A stretch of 20,331 nucleotides of DNA from Desulfuromonadales bacterium (GTDB lineage: Bacteria > Desulfobacterota > Desulfuromonadia > Desulfuromonadales > BM103), in contig DAOWJU010000147.1 of NCBI GenBank assembly GCA_030640215.1, positions 1 to 20,331 of the forward strand, written 5' to 3'. Made by a program: the position numbers and the translations under genes. Position 1 is the first letter of the stretch; each line of letters starts with the position of its first letter. Under the pieces are notes generated by a model that had not been told where the DNA came from, made no database searches, and saw only the letters and a list, made by a program, of their open reading frames with translations. Shown here one piece after another: positions 8,228 to 18,265 of this stretch.

Positions 8228-9301
8228 TTAACCCTGCCTGACAAAAGCTGCCAGCTGTTCTGTGTAGTTGTCTTGGGCGACACCATGTTCCGTGATAATG
8301 GCACTGACCAGTCGGGCCGGGGTGACGTCAAAGGCTGGATTGAATACGGCAATGTTTTCAGGTGCCAGTTGCTGCTCACCGATGTGGGTGACTTCACGAA
8401 TGTCGCGTTCTTCAATCGGGATTTGTGAGCCGTCAGAGATCTGCAAATCAATGGTTGAAATTGGCGCTGCAACGTAGAAGGGAATATTGTGCTCTTTGGC
8501 GAGGACCGCGACGGTATAGGTGCCGATCTTGTTGGCGACATCGCCGTTGGCAGCGATGCGGTCGGCACCGACAATCACGGCATCGACTGCGCCTTTGGAC
8601 ATAAGATAGCCAGCCATGTTGTCGCAGATCAGCACCGTCTGGATGTTGTCGCGCTGTAACTCCCATGCCGTCAGTCGCGAACCTTGCAGGAAGGGCCGGG
8701 TTTCATCGGCAAAAACCGCAACCTCTTTACCTGCAGCGACGGCCGCACGAATTACACCGAGAGCCGTGCCGTAGCCGCCAGTGGCCAGAGCGCCGGCATT
8801 GCAGTGGGTCAGGATACGCACCTGATCCGGTAGCAGGGCCGCACCGTTTCGCCCCATCTTCATATTGATACGGATATCGTCTTCGTTGATGGCCATGGCC
8901 TCGTATTCGAGACCTATTTTCAGGTTGTTGACCGGCTGATCAGAGTTGGCGTGCACGGGGCTTTTCATGCGATCCAGGGCCCAGCAGAGATTGATCGCTG
9001 TTGGCCGGGTTGCAGCGAGCACCTCGCAAACCTTGTCGAATTCACGGATAAAATCAGCGTAAGTGTCAGCCTCGATGGCAAGGGCACCGAAGTAGGCTCC
9101 ATAGGCGGCAGTAACACCAATTGCTGGTGCACCACGAACCACCATGCTGCGGATCGCCTCGGCGACCTCCTGGTAATCGGTGTACTCCAGCCAGATTTCC
9201 TCGGTGGGAAGACGGCGTTGGTCAATCAGGCGCAGGACGCCTTCTTTGTATTTGATCGGGCGGATACCGCCAGCATCGGGGAAAGCACCACAATTGCTCA
9301 T
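8228..9301 (-). CDS. mtnA: S-methyl-5-thioribose-1-phosphate isomerase
   Basis: MtnA converts methylthioribose-1-phosphate to the ribulose form in methionine salvage; related enzymes also act on 5-deoxyribose-1-phosphate. The 357 residues carry the family marks: RGAPAIG (56-62), the catalytic cysteine in THCNAGALATGGYGTALG (C167), and the catalytic aspartate in GADRIAANGD (D247), followed by NKIGTYTVAVLA. The fold is shared with eIF-2B alpha subunits, but the Cys/Asp pair and the length favour MtnA. The ATG is four bases after the gatB stop, with an AGGAAA ribosome binding site inside the end of gatB, so translation is coupled. No other salvage gene (mtnK, mtnP, mtnB-D) is visible, so the pathway it serves cannot be decided here. 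Confidence 0.92.
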   Translation of the reverse strand: MSNCGAFPDAGGIRPIKYKEGVLRLIDQRRLPTEEIWLEYTDYQEVAEAIRSMVVRGAPAIGVTAAYGAYFGALAIEADTYADFIREFDKVCEVLAATRPTAINLCWALDRMKSPVHANSDQPVNNLKIGLEYEAMAINEDDIRINMKMGRNGAALLPDQVRILTHCNAGALATGGYGTALGVIRAAVAAGKEVAVFADETRPFLQGSRLTAWELQRDNIQTVLICDNMAGYLMSKGAVDAVIVGADRIAANGDVANKIGTYTVAVLAKEHNIPFYVAAPISTIDLQISDGSQIPIEERDIREVTHIGEQQLAPENIAVFNPAFDVTPARLVSAIITEHGVAQDNYTEQLAAFVRQG

Positions 9302-9305
9302 TTTA

Positions 9306-10757
9306 TCAGTTTCCTGTCAGTTTCTGCTTCAGTAGTTGATTGACCATGCCGGGGTTAGCTTTACCCTGGCTGGCTTGCATGACCTTGCCGACGAAAAAGC
9401 CAATCAGCTTCTCTTTGCCACCCAGGTATTCAGCTACCTGGCCCGGATTGGCTGCGATCACTTCATCCACTAAGCTTTCGATAGCCCCCGTATCGGTGAC
9501 TTGTTTGAGGCCTTCCTTGTCAATAATCTGGTCGGCGGTCTGGCCATTTTGCCACATCTTTTCAAAGACTTTTTTGGCAATTTTTCCGGAAATTGTGTTG
9601 TCTGCTATACGGGCCAACAGGCCGGTGAGAAGTTCCGGGGAGACCGGTGCGTTGGCAATCGTTGTGTCGGTCTCCTTGAGCTTGCGCAGCACGTCACCCA
9701 TGATCCAGTTGGCACAGCTTTTGGCATCCTTGGCGAGGGCAACAGAGGCATCAAAATAATCGGCCAGTTCGCGATCCGCAGCGAGAACTTCGGCATCGTA
9801 GGCGGTCAGCCCCAGCTCTTCGACAAAACGGCTACGCTTCGCTTCGGGCAGCTCGGGGAGGGTGGCACGCACCTCTTCGATCCATTCCTGGCTGATCACC
9901 AGAGGCACCAGGTCGGGGTCGGGAACATAGCGGTAGTCGTGAGCGTCTTCCTTGCCGCGCATGGAGCGGGTCATGCCGGTGTTGCTGTCGAATAAGCGGG
10001 TCTCCTGAACCACCTTGCCGCCACTCTCAATCAGATCAATCTGGCGTTCCACCTCAAACTCAATCGCTTGTTTGATGAAGCGAAACGAGTTGAGGTTCTT
10101 CAACTCGGCGCGAGTACCGAGCTCTTCCTGCCCATAGGGTCGGACAGAAATGTTGGCGTCACAACGGAAGCTGCCTTCTTCGAGGTTGCCATCGCAGACA
10201 CCGAGATAGACGACGATCTGATGCAGTTTTTTCAGGTAGGAAATTGCCTCGTCAGCTGAACGCATATCCGGTTCCGAGACGATTTCCAACAATGGTGTGC
10301 AGGCCCGGTTGAGATCGACCAGCGAGTTGCTGGAAGTCTCCGGAGTGTCGCCGTGAACCAGTTTGCCAGCATCTTCTTCCATATGCGCACGGGTGATGCC
10401 GATACGCTTGCGTTCGCCATTTTCCAGATCAATATCCAGCCAGCCATGTTCGCAGACCGGCAATTCGAATTGGGAGATCTGGTAACCTTTTGGCAGATCC
10501 GGGTAGAAATAATTCTTGCGCGCAAAAATTGAGCGTGGCGCAATCTGACAGTTGGTTGCCAGCCCGGTGCGGATGGCAAGCTCCACGGCCTTCTGATTAA
10601 GAACCGGCAGCGCGCCAGGCAGCGCCAGACAGACCGGGCAGGTCTGCGAGTTAGGTGTTTGACCGAACTCTGTGGAACAGCCGCAGAAGATTTTGGTGTT
10701 GGTAGTCAGCTGGGCATGGACTTCCAGACCGATGACAGTTTCGTAACGTTGAGTCAT
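9306..10757 (-). CDS. gatB: Aspartyl/glutamyl-tRNA amidotransferase subunit B
   Basis: GatB binds the mischarged Glu-tRNA(Gln) or Asp-tRNA(Asn) and phosphorylates the acyl group before ammonia from GatA converts it to the amide. The 483-residue protein starts with the family signature [14 protein letters not shown] four-cysteine zinc site follows (C25, C27, C40, C43, in CGC and CPVC), then [18 protein letters not shown]. The C-terminal YqeY-like tail domain, about residues 330-480, ends in [13 protein letters not shown] and recognises the tRNA elbow. Length is normal. AAGG, overlapping the gatA stop, is seven bases before the ATG. It is part of the gatC-gatA-gatB order, which implies one or both of Asn-tRNA and Gln-tRNA are made by transamidation in this organism. 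Confidence 0.97.
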   Translation of the reverse strand: MTQRYETVIGLEVHAQLTTNTKIFCGCSTEFGQTPNSQTCPVCLALPGALPVLNQKAVELAIRTGLATNCQIAPRSIFARKNYFYPDLPKGYQISQFELPVCEHGWLDIDLENGERKRIGITRAHMEEDAGKLVHGDTPETSSNSLVDLNRACTPLLEIVSEPDMRSADEAISYLKKLHQIVVYLGVCDGNLEEGSFRCDANISVRPYGQEELGTRAELKNLNSFRFIKQAIEFEVERQIDLIESGGKVVQETRLFDSNTGMTRSMRGKEDAHDYRYVPDPDLVPLVISQEWIEEVRATLPELPEAKRSRFVEELGLTAYDAEVLAADRELADYFDASVALAKDAKSCANWIMGDVLRKLKETDTTIANAPVSPELLTGLLARIADNTISGKIAKKVFEKMWQNGQTADQIIDKEGLKQVTDTGAIESLVDEVIAANPGQVAEYLGGKEKLIGFFVGKVMQASQGKANPGMVNQLLKQKLTGN

Positions 10758-10766
10758 GATTAAACC

Positions 10767-12224
10767 TTAAAATTTCGGTGTTCGTTTATGCCATTCTGTC
10801 GCCTGCTCGAAAGCATGGGCGGTGCGCAGCATGGTTGCTTCATCGAAAGGTTTGCCGATCAGCTGCAAGCCGATTGGCAGCCCTTTTGCCGAGAAGCCGC
10901 AGGGCAGGCTCATGGCACAGGTGCCAGCGAGGTTGACCGGGATGGTGTAAATATCCGACAGGTACATCTGTAAAGGGTCGTCGGTTTTCTCGCCCAAAGC
11001 AAAAGCCGGGGTTGGGGCCACCGGTGTCAGCAGGGTGTCGACTTTCTCAAAGACGTCGAGAAAATCCTGGCGAATCAGAGTTCTGACCTTCTGTGCCTTG
11101 ATATAATAGGCATCGTAGTAACCTGAAGAGAGCGCGTAAGTGCCGAGCATGATGCGACGCTTGACTTCCGTCCCGAAGCCGGCTGCCCGGCTTTGCATAT
11201 ACATGTCGATCAGCTTTTCGGCGTTTTCATCACGCAGGCCGTAGCGTACGCCGTCGTAGCGGGCCAGATTGCTGGAAGCCTCGGCGGTGGCGATCAGGTA
11301 GTAGCAGGCTACGGCATAAGCGGTATGTGGCAGGGAGACTTCGATAATCTCGGCACCGAGGGCTTTGTAGGTCGCGGCTGCATCTGTGATGGCTTTGCGT
11401 ACATCGTCATCCAGCCCTTCGATGAAATATTCCTTCGGCAGACCGATTTTCATACCCCTCAGATCGCCGGTCAGGTTGGCCTGATAGTCGGGCACGGGAG
11501 TATCTACAGAGGTGGAATCTGCCGAGTCGTAACCGGCGATCGCCTGCAACAGCAGTGCGCTGTCCCGCACATCACGGGTGACCGGGCCGACCTGGTCCAG
11601 AGAGGAGGCATAAGCGACCACCCCATAGCGGGAGACGCGGCCATAGGTTGGTTTCAAACCGACCACGCTGCAGTGTGCCGCTGGTTGACGGACCGAGCCG
11701 CCGGTGTCGGTACCCAGTGCCGCTGCCGCTTGATGAGCAGCGATACTGGCTGCGCTGCCGCCTGAAGAGCCACCTGGAACATGCTCAAGATTCCATGGAT
11801 TACGAACGGCACCGAAGGCGCTGTTTTCGTTGGAGCTGCCCATGGCAAACTCGTCCATATTCAGCTTGCCGACGATCACAGCTTTTTGCGCCTTGATGCG
11901 GGCAATGGCTGTGGCGTCATAGGGTGATACGTAGTTTTCCAGGATACGCGAAGCACAGGTGGTGCGCAGACCGGCGGTGTTGAAGATATCTTTTACTGCG
12001 ATTGGCAGCCCAGTCAGAGGCGCAACCTCTCCGGCAGCGAGCGCCTGGTCGGCGGCCTGTGCCTCGACAATTGCGGTTTCGTTGCAGACGGTGATAAAGG
12101 AATTGAGGTCAGGATTGGTGGCCGCAATCCGTTCCAGATATGCATTGGTTACCTCAACCGCCGAGAGCTCCCGGTTATCCAGTCTGGCGCGTAATTCTGC
12201 CAAGGTCAGGTCGTGAATCGTCAT
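10767..12224 (-). CDS. gatA: Aspartyl/glutamyl-tRNA amidotransferase subunit A
   Basis: GatA is the glutaminase subunit of the GatCAB amidotransferase and passes ammonia to GatB through an internal channel. The 485 residues carry the amidase signature with its Ser-cisSer-Lys triad: K78 in PIAVKDIF, S153 in [11 protein letters not shown] and S177 in [12 protein letters not shown], in register with the known triad of Staphylococcus aureus GatA. The C-terminal segment [19 protein letters not shown] is also typical. Length is normal. It begins 24 bases after gatC, where only a weak GGAC precedes the ATG, and is followed nine bases later by gatB. Nothing is truncated or unusual. Confidence 0.97.
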   Translation of the reverse strand: MTIHDLTLAELRARLDNRELSAVEVTNAYLERIAATNPDLNSFITVCNETAIVEAQAADQALAAGEVAPLTGLPIAVKDIFNTAGLRTTCASRILENYVSPYDATAIARIKAQKAVIVGKLNMDEFAMGSSNENSAFGAVRNPWNLEHVPGGSSGGSAASIAAHQAAAALGTDTGGSVRQPAAHCSVVGLKPTYGRVSRYGVVAYASSLDQVGPVTRDVRDSALLLQAIAGYDSADSTSVDTPVPDYQANLTGDLRGMKIGLPKEYFIEGLDDDVRKAITDAAATYKALGAEIIEVSLPHTAYAVACYYLIATAEASSNLARYDGVRYGLRDENAEKLIDMYMQSRAAGFGTEVKRRIMLGTYALSSGYYDAYYIKAQKVRTLIRQDFLDVFEKVDTLLTPVAPTPAFALGEKTDDPLQMYLSDIYTIPVNLAGTCAMSLPCGFSAKGLPIGLQLIGKPFDEATMLRTAHAFEQATEWHKRTPKF

Positions 12225-12248
12225 AATGTTTTGTCCGTGAATAGTTGT

Positions 12249-12536
12249 TTATTCGATGACTCGGCGAACCCGGAAAGCATTCTCTGATGCGTCGGGGGCG
12301 TTGCTTAAGGCCTGTTCCGGAGTGAAGCTTGGCTTGACTTCGTCAGCGCGAAAGGCATTTTCCATAGGTACGGCATGAGCCGTCGGTACGATGCCATCGG
12401 TATCGAGAGTTTTTAATTGCTCCACGTAGTCGAGGATTGCATCCATCTCGCCAGTAAGAGAATCGAGTTCCTCGTCACTCAAAGCCAGCCGCGCAAGGCG
12501 ACCGACATGTTCGACTTCTGCCCGAGTAATTTTCAT
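12249..12536 (-). CDS. gatC: Aspartyl/glutamyl-tRNA amidotransferase subunit C
   Basis: GatC is the small belt-like subunit that holds GatA and GatB together. The 95-residue protein begins MKITRAEVEHVGRLARLALS and contains the expected VEQLKTLDTDGIVPTAH region and the end motif ENAFRVRRVIE. An in-frame start 42 bases upstream would give 109 residues. The ATG at 12536 was preferred because it matches the family N-terminus and follows GGAGG (12549-12553), although 12 bases away. It is the first gene of the gatC-gatA-gatB-mtnA-glnE-regulator run. The upstream intergenic space ends at the tatA terminator, so a promoter must lie between about 12555 and 12640, but none is convincing by eye. Confidence 0.93.
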   Translation of the reverse strand: MKITRAEVEHVGRLARLALSDEELDSLTGEMDAILDYVEQLKTLDTDGIVPTAHAVPMENAFRADEVKPSFTPEQALSNAPDASENAFRVRRVIE

Positions 12537-12639
12537 TTTCTTAGTCAACCTCCAGAATTTTATCTTGTCCAAAATCAATTAAGAAAATTAGCACGGGCTC
12601 CCATGGCAAGGCAAGTAAGAGAAGCCTCCTGGTGCTAAC

Positions 12640-12666
12640 AAAAAAGCGCCTCCATTACGGAGACGC
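12640..12666 (-). terminator. Intrinsic terminator of tatA
   Basis: On the - strand, GCGTCTCC pairs with GGAGGCGC (one G-U) around a five-base loop and is followed at once by six T. It lies about 30 bases after the tatA stop and separates tatA from the gatCAB run. Confidence 0.88.
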
Positions 12667-12697
12667 CCTATTCTCATCTATTATGTTCAGCTCAGGA

Positions 12698-12892
12698 TTA
12701 TTTGTCCTGGTCGTTACCATCAATTTTGTCAGGATCCTTTTCCGCCTCTTCGTTGCCTTCTTTGACGCCGTCCTTGAAGTTACGCAACCCTTTGCCCAAG
12801 GCACCACCCACCGACGGCAGTTTACCCGCACCAAAAACAATCATGACAAGCACCAGGATGATAATCAGTTCTGTAGTACCCAGTCCGAACAT
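12698..12892 (-). CDS. tatA: Sec-independent protein translocase subunit TatA/TatE
   Basis: This 64-residue protein has the full TatA plan. A short N-terminus is followed by one membrane helix at about 6-20 (TELIIILVLVMIVF), the hinge FGAGKLP, an amphipathic helix through VGGALGKGLRNFKDGVKEG, and a highly charged acidic tail. TatA oligomers form the pore for folded proteins with twin-arginine signals. The ribosome binding site AAGGAG is eight bases before the ATG. It has its own predicted promoter (12928-12955) and a strong terminator, so it appears to be a single-gene unit. No tatB or tatC is adjacent. TatA and TatE cannot be told apart from sequence alone. Confidence 0.95.
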   Translation of the reverse strand: MFGLGTTELIIILVLVMIVFGAGKLPSVGGALGKGLRNFKDGVKEGNEEAEKDPDKIDGNDQDK

Positions 12893-12927
12893 GGAAACGA
12901 CTCCTTGAGTAGGTTGTGTGAGCCATC

Positions 12928-12955
12928 ATCATAGTCTTATTTGAGGAAAAATCAA
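12928..12955 (-). promoter_or_regulatory. Predicted sigma-70 promoter of tatA
   Basis: On the - strand, TTGATT (-35) and TATGAT (-10, five of six consensus bases) are 16 bases apart. They lie in the 87-base gap between purB and tatA and would start a short leader ahead of the tatA ribosome binding site. There is no visible terminator after purB, so read-through is also possible. Confidence 0.45.
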
Positions 12956-12979
12956 TAGATTTGCAATTTCTGCAAGCTC

Positions 12980-14553
<1,574 letters not shown>

Positions 14554-14582
14554 TTAAACCCTTTTTTGGGGTAATAGAACTG

Positions 14583-14618
14583 AAAAAAAGAGGGGGCCAG
14601 CAAATGCCGGCCCCCCCT
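14583..14618 (-). terminator. Intrinsic terminator of the octahaem cytochrome gene
   Basis: On the - strand, a GC-rich stem of at least ten pairs (GGGGGCCGGC with GCTGGCCCCC, one G-U) encloses the loop ATTT. It is followed by C and a run of seven T. It lies about 25 bases past the stop codon. Confidence 0.93.
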
Positions 14619-14643
14619 ATAAAACTCAAATAAGTTTCAAAAA

Positions 14644-16035
14644 TTATTTTGAGCGAGAATACTTCGGGTTGTCCATCGGGTCACCCTTGTAGCCGAGAGC
14701 TTTCCAGTTCATGCGGCCATTGTCGTCGTGACAATCTAGACAGCTGAGAGCTTCCTCTTTGGGGGAGACCATATGGTTGATGCGCCAGTACATTTCTGTA
14801 GGAGCAAAACCATATTCACCGCTATAGGGGGTGCCGCTGGCTTCCATGCCTAGACGCGCTGCCTTGTCCCAGTCGAAATCACGCCAGTAGCCGCCATCGC
14901 CGAAGACCTTGGCAGTGATGAGGTATTTGTTCTTCGTATCGTAAATCTGCTTGCCTGAATGCAGTTTGAACGGGAAGATTTTGGCAGTTTTGTCCTTGAT
15001 GTCACCCTTGGGATAAGTCAGGTAGGTGATTTTGTCCGGATCAATCTTGTCGCCAAGCTCGTAGGCACTGGCTGAGCCGTTGTACCAGAGGTACTCAGGA
15101 ACGACGTTCTTGCCCCACTTGAAGTGACCTTTTTTCTTCGAATAAGCATGCTTGCCGTATTCGTCTTTTTCTTCTTTGTGACCTTCCTCGCCAGCCGTTG
15201 ACCAGTCCCAGGACAGCTTGGTGGGGACATCCTTGGCAAACACAGGGATATGACAGGTCTGACAGGCGACATCAGCAATATGCTTGTTCAGGCGGGCCTG
15301 AGTATGAGGCTCTTCAGTATGGCAGTTTTCACAGTTGAAGTGCGAAGTGCCGCCGGGAGAAACACCGAGAGAGTTGCCCGGGATACTGTGTTCTTTGGTC
15401 TCGTGGCACTCCTGACAGGTGAAATCGTTGCCGTCGGTGTCCATGTGCACATCGATCTCTTTGGTCGGGTACTCAATTGAAGAATCGAGATCGCCGTGTT
15501 TGACTGCATCACCGCCGCCGCCGTAGAAGTGGCAGGTGCCGCAGTTGTAACGACTCGGCTTGCCAACATTCTGAGCGACATAAACCAGATCAACACGCTT
15601 GGAGGGATTGCCAGCGCCGGTAGGCTCCTTGGTGTAGGTACCGGTGGTGTCGTGACAGACCAGGCAGTCTATGTTGCCAGCGTTGCTGAAGTCGAAGCTG
15701 TCATCAGTCCAGCCGTAACCGGCGTGACAGCTGGTGCAACGTGGCTCATTGCCAGCAATCGAGGTGCAAAAGTTGTTGATGGCGTTTTTCTTGCCACGCA
15801 CGACTTTACGACCATCTACTTCCTGCTCCAGACCCCAGGTCCAGTGTGTGGTTTTCATAAAGTCAGTCGCGTGCTTCTCATGGCATTTCAGACACTGGGC
15901 GGTCACTTCCGGTCCACTGTCCATCGGCCCCTGTACGTAGTAGCTGTGATCATTCTCCGCGGCCAGGGATGAGGCCGCTGTGAGAGTGAGAAGCAGGACA
16001 CTGAACAGAGCGCCCGAGATAAAAAGTCGCTTCAT
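14644..16035 (-). CDS. Octahaem c-type cytochrome, OTR/tetrathionate reductase family
   Basis: The 463-residue precursor has a signal peptide (MKRLFISGALFSVLLLTL..., cleavage near residues 24-26). It has eight CXXCH haem sites, at 48, 100, 124, 165, 207, 235, 258 and 432. The haem spacing, the segments THWTWG, INNFC(T)SIAGNEPRCTSCH and DCLVCHDTTGTY, and the long gap before the last haem match the octahaem tetrathionate reductase (OTR) family. The Shewanella member reduces tetrathionate, nitrite and hydroxylamine in vitro and has a lysine as active-site haem ligand. That lysine cannot be assigned by eye here, though a basic stretch (R77-K84) precedes haem 2. No CXXCK site is present. ATG at 16035 follows AAGGAG by eight bases; an upstream in-frame start would spoil the signal peptide. 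It has its own promoter and terminators on both sides. The physiological substrate is unknown. Confidence 0.92.
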   Translation of the reverse strand: MKRLFISGALFSVLLLTLTAASSLAAENDHSYYVQGPMDSGPEVTAQCLKCHEKHATDFMKTTHWTWGLEQEVDGRKVVRGKKNAINNFCTSIAGNEPRCTSCHAGYGWTDDSFDFSNAGNIDCLVCHDTTGTYTKEPTGAGNPSKRVDLVYVAQNVGKPSRYNCGTCHFYGGGGDAVKHGDLDSSIEYPTKEIDVHMDTDGNDFTCQECHETKEHSIPGNSLGVSPGGTSHFNCENCHTEEPHTQARLNKHIADVACQTCHIPVFAKDVPTKLSWDWSTAGEEGHKEEKDEYGKHAYSKKKGHFKWGKNVVPEYLWYNGSASAYELGDKIDPDKITYLTYPKGDIKDKTAKIFPFKLHSGKQIYDTKNKYLITAKVFGDGGYWRDFDWDKAARLGMEASGTPYSGEYGFAPTEMYWRINHMVSPKEEALSCLDCHDDNGRMNWKALGYKGDPMDNPKYSRSK

Positions 16036-16086
16036 GGTTGTTTCTCCTTGGGTGTAGTTATTGGTTGGTTTGTGCAAAACTTTTTT

Positions 16087-16114
16087 ATGTTACCAAAGAA
16101 CTGGCTGTTGGCAA
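16087..16114 (-). promoter_or_regulatory. Predicted sigma-70 promoter of the octahaem cytochrome gene
   Basis: On the - strand, TTGCCA (-35, five of six) and TAACAT (-10, four of six) are 16 bases apart, between the porin terminator and the cytochrome ATG. The predicted leader is about 45 bases. Confidence 0.45.
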
Positions 16115-16123
16115 CTTAACATA

Positions 16124-16137
16124 ATATATTGATATAT
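16124..16137. repeat. AT-rich inverted repeat upstream of the octahaem cytochrome promoter
   Basis: ATATAT, TG, ATATAT form a perfect inverted repeat about ten bases upstream of the predicted -35 box. It could be a regulator site or an UP-like AT-rich element; simple AT composition could also produce it. Confidence 0.25.
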
Positions 16138-16151
16138 AGATTGAGCGGGCC

Positions 16152-16183
16152 AAATAAAAGGGGGAGAGGCGAACCTCTCCCCC
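16152..16183 (-). terminator. Intrinsic terminator of the porin gene
   Basis: On the - strand, GGGGGAGAGG and CCTCTCCCCC form a perfect 10-bp stem around a TTCG tetraloop, followed by TTTTATTT. It lies about 13 bases after the porin stop and separates it from the octahaem cytochrome gene. Confidence 0.95.
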
Positions 16184-16195
16184 GGTAAAGCTGAT

Positions 16196-17827
16196 CTAGA
16201 ACGTCATTGTCAATGAAGCGTTGTAATCGATAACTTTGTCGACAGCGGGCAGCATTGAGAAAGCTTTGCCGTCCTGTACATCATCGACTTTCTGCGGCTT
16301 ACCAACTGGAGATCCGCTACCGGTGTACTCATAGTCGTAGTAGAGTGCGCCGAATTTAAGGAACATGCGCGGGTTGATGTCTACGACATAGTAGACTTCA
16401 CCGACATGGCCGCGGGTGGCAAGTTTGCTACCAGCAACATCGTCTTGAGCCTGAGTGAAGGGCATCCAGTACTTGGAGCCGTAGTTGTATTCGACACCGA
16501 ACTTACCAAAAGGCGCTGGAGTCTGAAGGCCGACGTACACGGAGTAGCCGTCCTGAGCCTTGTCTTCTTGAGAGTTGCCGCTTGGTGCCATGCCAACCAG
16601 ATAATCAGGGATACCGTCGTCATTCTCATCTAAAAAGACAGGGTCCATTTCCGCGTCAGAAAGCAGGCCGCCGAACATGCCAGCTTTTCCGTTAGGATCC
16701 GTCCGGGTCCAACCGAAAGAACCGAACATGGTTAAGCCGTTATCTTGTTCACGGACATAACCGATACCGGCCAGGTTCAGATCGCCGATGTTGGTGGTAC
16801 CGTAGTAACGAGACTCAAGATTGAAGCCTGGCATCATCGCTGAACTCATGCTTGGCGGAAGAAAATTGCTAGGAATAGCCAGCGTGCCTTTAAAACCGTC
16901 GCTGATGTCTTGAGCGCGGAAAGCGGTCAACTGAACAAGGTTGTTGCCGTCGTTGAGAGCATCAATATTGAAGCCGCCAAGATGGGTATCCTCTGCAGAA
17001 ATTTCACCCCAAAGCTCGCCGTTGCCGTATTCGGACTCGAAGCCCTGACCGTAGCAGAAGCGGATGGTCTGGCCTTCCCAGCCGGTGATCTCGCCGAGTT
17101 TGTAGCCAGCGGTGATACCATCAAAGTTGAAATTAACCAGATGGCCGGATGGGGTGCCACCGCGCAGTTCGTTCTCGCGGAAGTTGGCTGGAGGGCCGTA
17201 GGTTGAAGGACGACGACCGATGGAGAGGTAGAAGTTGCTGTCGTTGATGTTGGACCAGTCAAAGAATGCGCGTTCTACATGTAAGGTGTCATCAGTGGTG
17301 TTACCGCTGTTGGTACCGTCCATGGTGAAGCTGTCCCATGAGTCAAAGACTTTTGTTCCGGTGGAATCTCCCCAGTTCTTGTACATGAGTAGACGGCCGT
17401 TGAACTTGACGTTGTCCCAGATTTTGGCCTTCATGTTGAGGCGCAGGCGGGTTGTGTAGAGAACGTCGTTGTTGAGATCAGATTTTTTACGTTTGAAGGT
17501 CCCGTCTGGATTCATGTTGAATCCAGCTGGGTCCGGGCCATTGGGAGTCAGGGCGATTGGAGTCGTGATGGGAGGCTCCACAACCGTAACATCTTTATAG
17601 TGCAGGCTGTCAGCCTTGACACGCAGGTCACCGGTGAACTCAATGCGATCGAGTGTGGCGTGTCGCTCTGTAAAATCGACGCGATCATTCAGCTCTTCCA
17701 GTTCTTCGCTCAGCTCCTCAATCTGTTTTTGCAGCTCCGAGATCATGGCATCTTCCTGGCCCACCGCAAACGCGGTTGCCGGCAAAGCCAGCAGGGCAGC
17801 CATGATCAGGTAAAGAAATTTCTGCAT
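16196..17827 (-). CDS. Outer-membrane beta-barrel porin, DUF3373-like
   Basis: The 543-residue precursor has a signal peptide (MQKFLYLIMAALLALPATAFA, cleavage near 21). A short coiled coil follows at about 25-52 (ISELQKQIEELSEELEELNDRV), then a long region rich in alternating polar and aromatic beta-strands that ends in YNASLTMTF. The terminal Phe is the usual outer-membrane barrel signal. The N-terminal pattern, coiled coil then RIEFTGDLRVKADSL, recalls DUF3373 porins of Geobacter-like bacteria, which often neighbour cytochromes. An insertion at 400-408, DENDDGIPD, fits a calcium-binding loop. AGGAGG lies six bases before the ATG. It follows the second small cytochrome gene by 30 bases, so the three genes are probably one transcript that ends at the terminator just downstream. 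Its role may be substrate entry or holding a cytochrome conduit; neither is proven. Confidence 0.83.
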   Translation of the reverse strand: MQKFLYLIMAALLALPATAFAVGQEDAMISELQKQIEELSEELEELNDRVDFTERHATLDRIEFTGDLRVKADSLHYKDVTVVEPPITTPIALTPNGPDPAGFNMNPDGTFKRKKSDLNNDVLYTTRLRLNMKAKIWDNVKFNGRLLMYKNWGDSTGTKVFDSWDSFTMDGTNSGNTTDDTLHVERAFFDWSNINDSNFYLSIGRRPSTYGPPANFRENELRGGTPSGHLVNFNFDGITAGYKLGEITGWEGQTIRFCYGQGFESEYGNGELWGEISAEDTHLGGFNIDALNDGNNLVQLTAFRAQDISDGFKGTLAIPSNFLPPSMSSAMMPGFNLESRYYGTTNIGDLNLAGIGYVREQDNGLTMFGSFGWTRTDPNGKAGMFGGLLSDAEMDPVFLDENDDGIPDYLVGMAPSGNSQEDKAQDGYSVYVGLQTPAPFGKFGVEYNYGSKYWMPFTQAQDDVAGSKLATRGHVGEVYYVVDINPRMFLKFGALYYDYEYTGSGSPVGKPQKVDDVQDGKAFSMLPAVDKVIDYNASLTMTF

Positions 17828-17857
17828 CTTGTTCCTCCTAAGAAAAAGGTGAAAAAA

Positions 17858-18208
17858 TTATTGTCCGCAGGTCGCCGGTTGGGGCGAATCTGCAGCATGA
17901 TCATACATAAATTGCATGATATCAATCAGTTCGTTCGGGTTGATCTTGTCCCAGGTGCCGGGTGCTTTTTTGTTGTGCTTGTCTTTGCTATAGAAGCGTT
18001 CCCATTGTCGCTGGGTTTTTGATAGAGGCGTCATAGTGCCTCCTTCAGCTCCGGTCACATGGCAATATTTGCATTTTTCTTTGGCCAGTATTTTGCCCTT
18101 TTTGGCGTCGCCGCCCTCAATTGCCGCCTGAGCGATACCTATCGCAAAGAGGCTGACAATTAGCAAGGCCAGGCCAGAGAATTTGAGGGAGTTCAAACAG
18201 CTTTTCAT
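17858..18208 (-). CDS. Small periplasmic monohaem cytochrome c (second paralogue)
   Basis: This 116-residue precursor has a signal peptide (about 1-28, ending IGIAQA) and one haem site, CKYCH at 46-50. The segment MTPLSKTQRQWERF follows, and the C-terminus carries DHAADSPQPATCG with a cysteine at 114. It is clearly a paralogue of the cytochrome encoded 57 bases upstream. The methionine after the haem (M59) is not at the same alignment position as in the paralogue (M56 there aligns with L62 here), so the sixth haem ligand is uncertain. The ATG at 18208 was chosen over one two codons earlier because GGAGG is seven bases from it but only one base from the earlier ATG. Probable role: electron carrier for the porin or octahaem cytochrome system. 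Confidence 0.88.
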   Translation of the reverse strand: MKSCLNSLKFSGLALLIVSLFAIGIAQAAIEGGDAKKGKILAKEKCKYCHVTGAEGGTMTPLSKTQRQWERFYSKDKHNKKAPGTWDKINPNELIDIMQFMYDHAADSPQPATCGQ

Positions 18209-18265
18209 GGTCATACCTCCAATGAGATAATTTGGACCCGCGTTCGATCTCCCTCATTCACTAAA

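Noticed and set aside
12537..12578. A longer gatC start giving 109 residues
   Set aside because: The extra 14 residues do not fit the GatC N-terminus, and the GGAGG would lie inside the coding region.
12557..12585. Promoter for gatC (TTCTTA, 17 bases, TAAAAT on the - strand)
   Set aside because: The transcript would start inside the gatC ribosome binding site, and the -35 box is poor, so it was not called.
12956..12979. TTGCA-ATTTC-TGCAA as a purB terminator
   Set aside because: The 5-bp stem is too short and no T-run follows.
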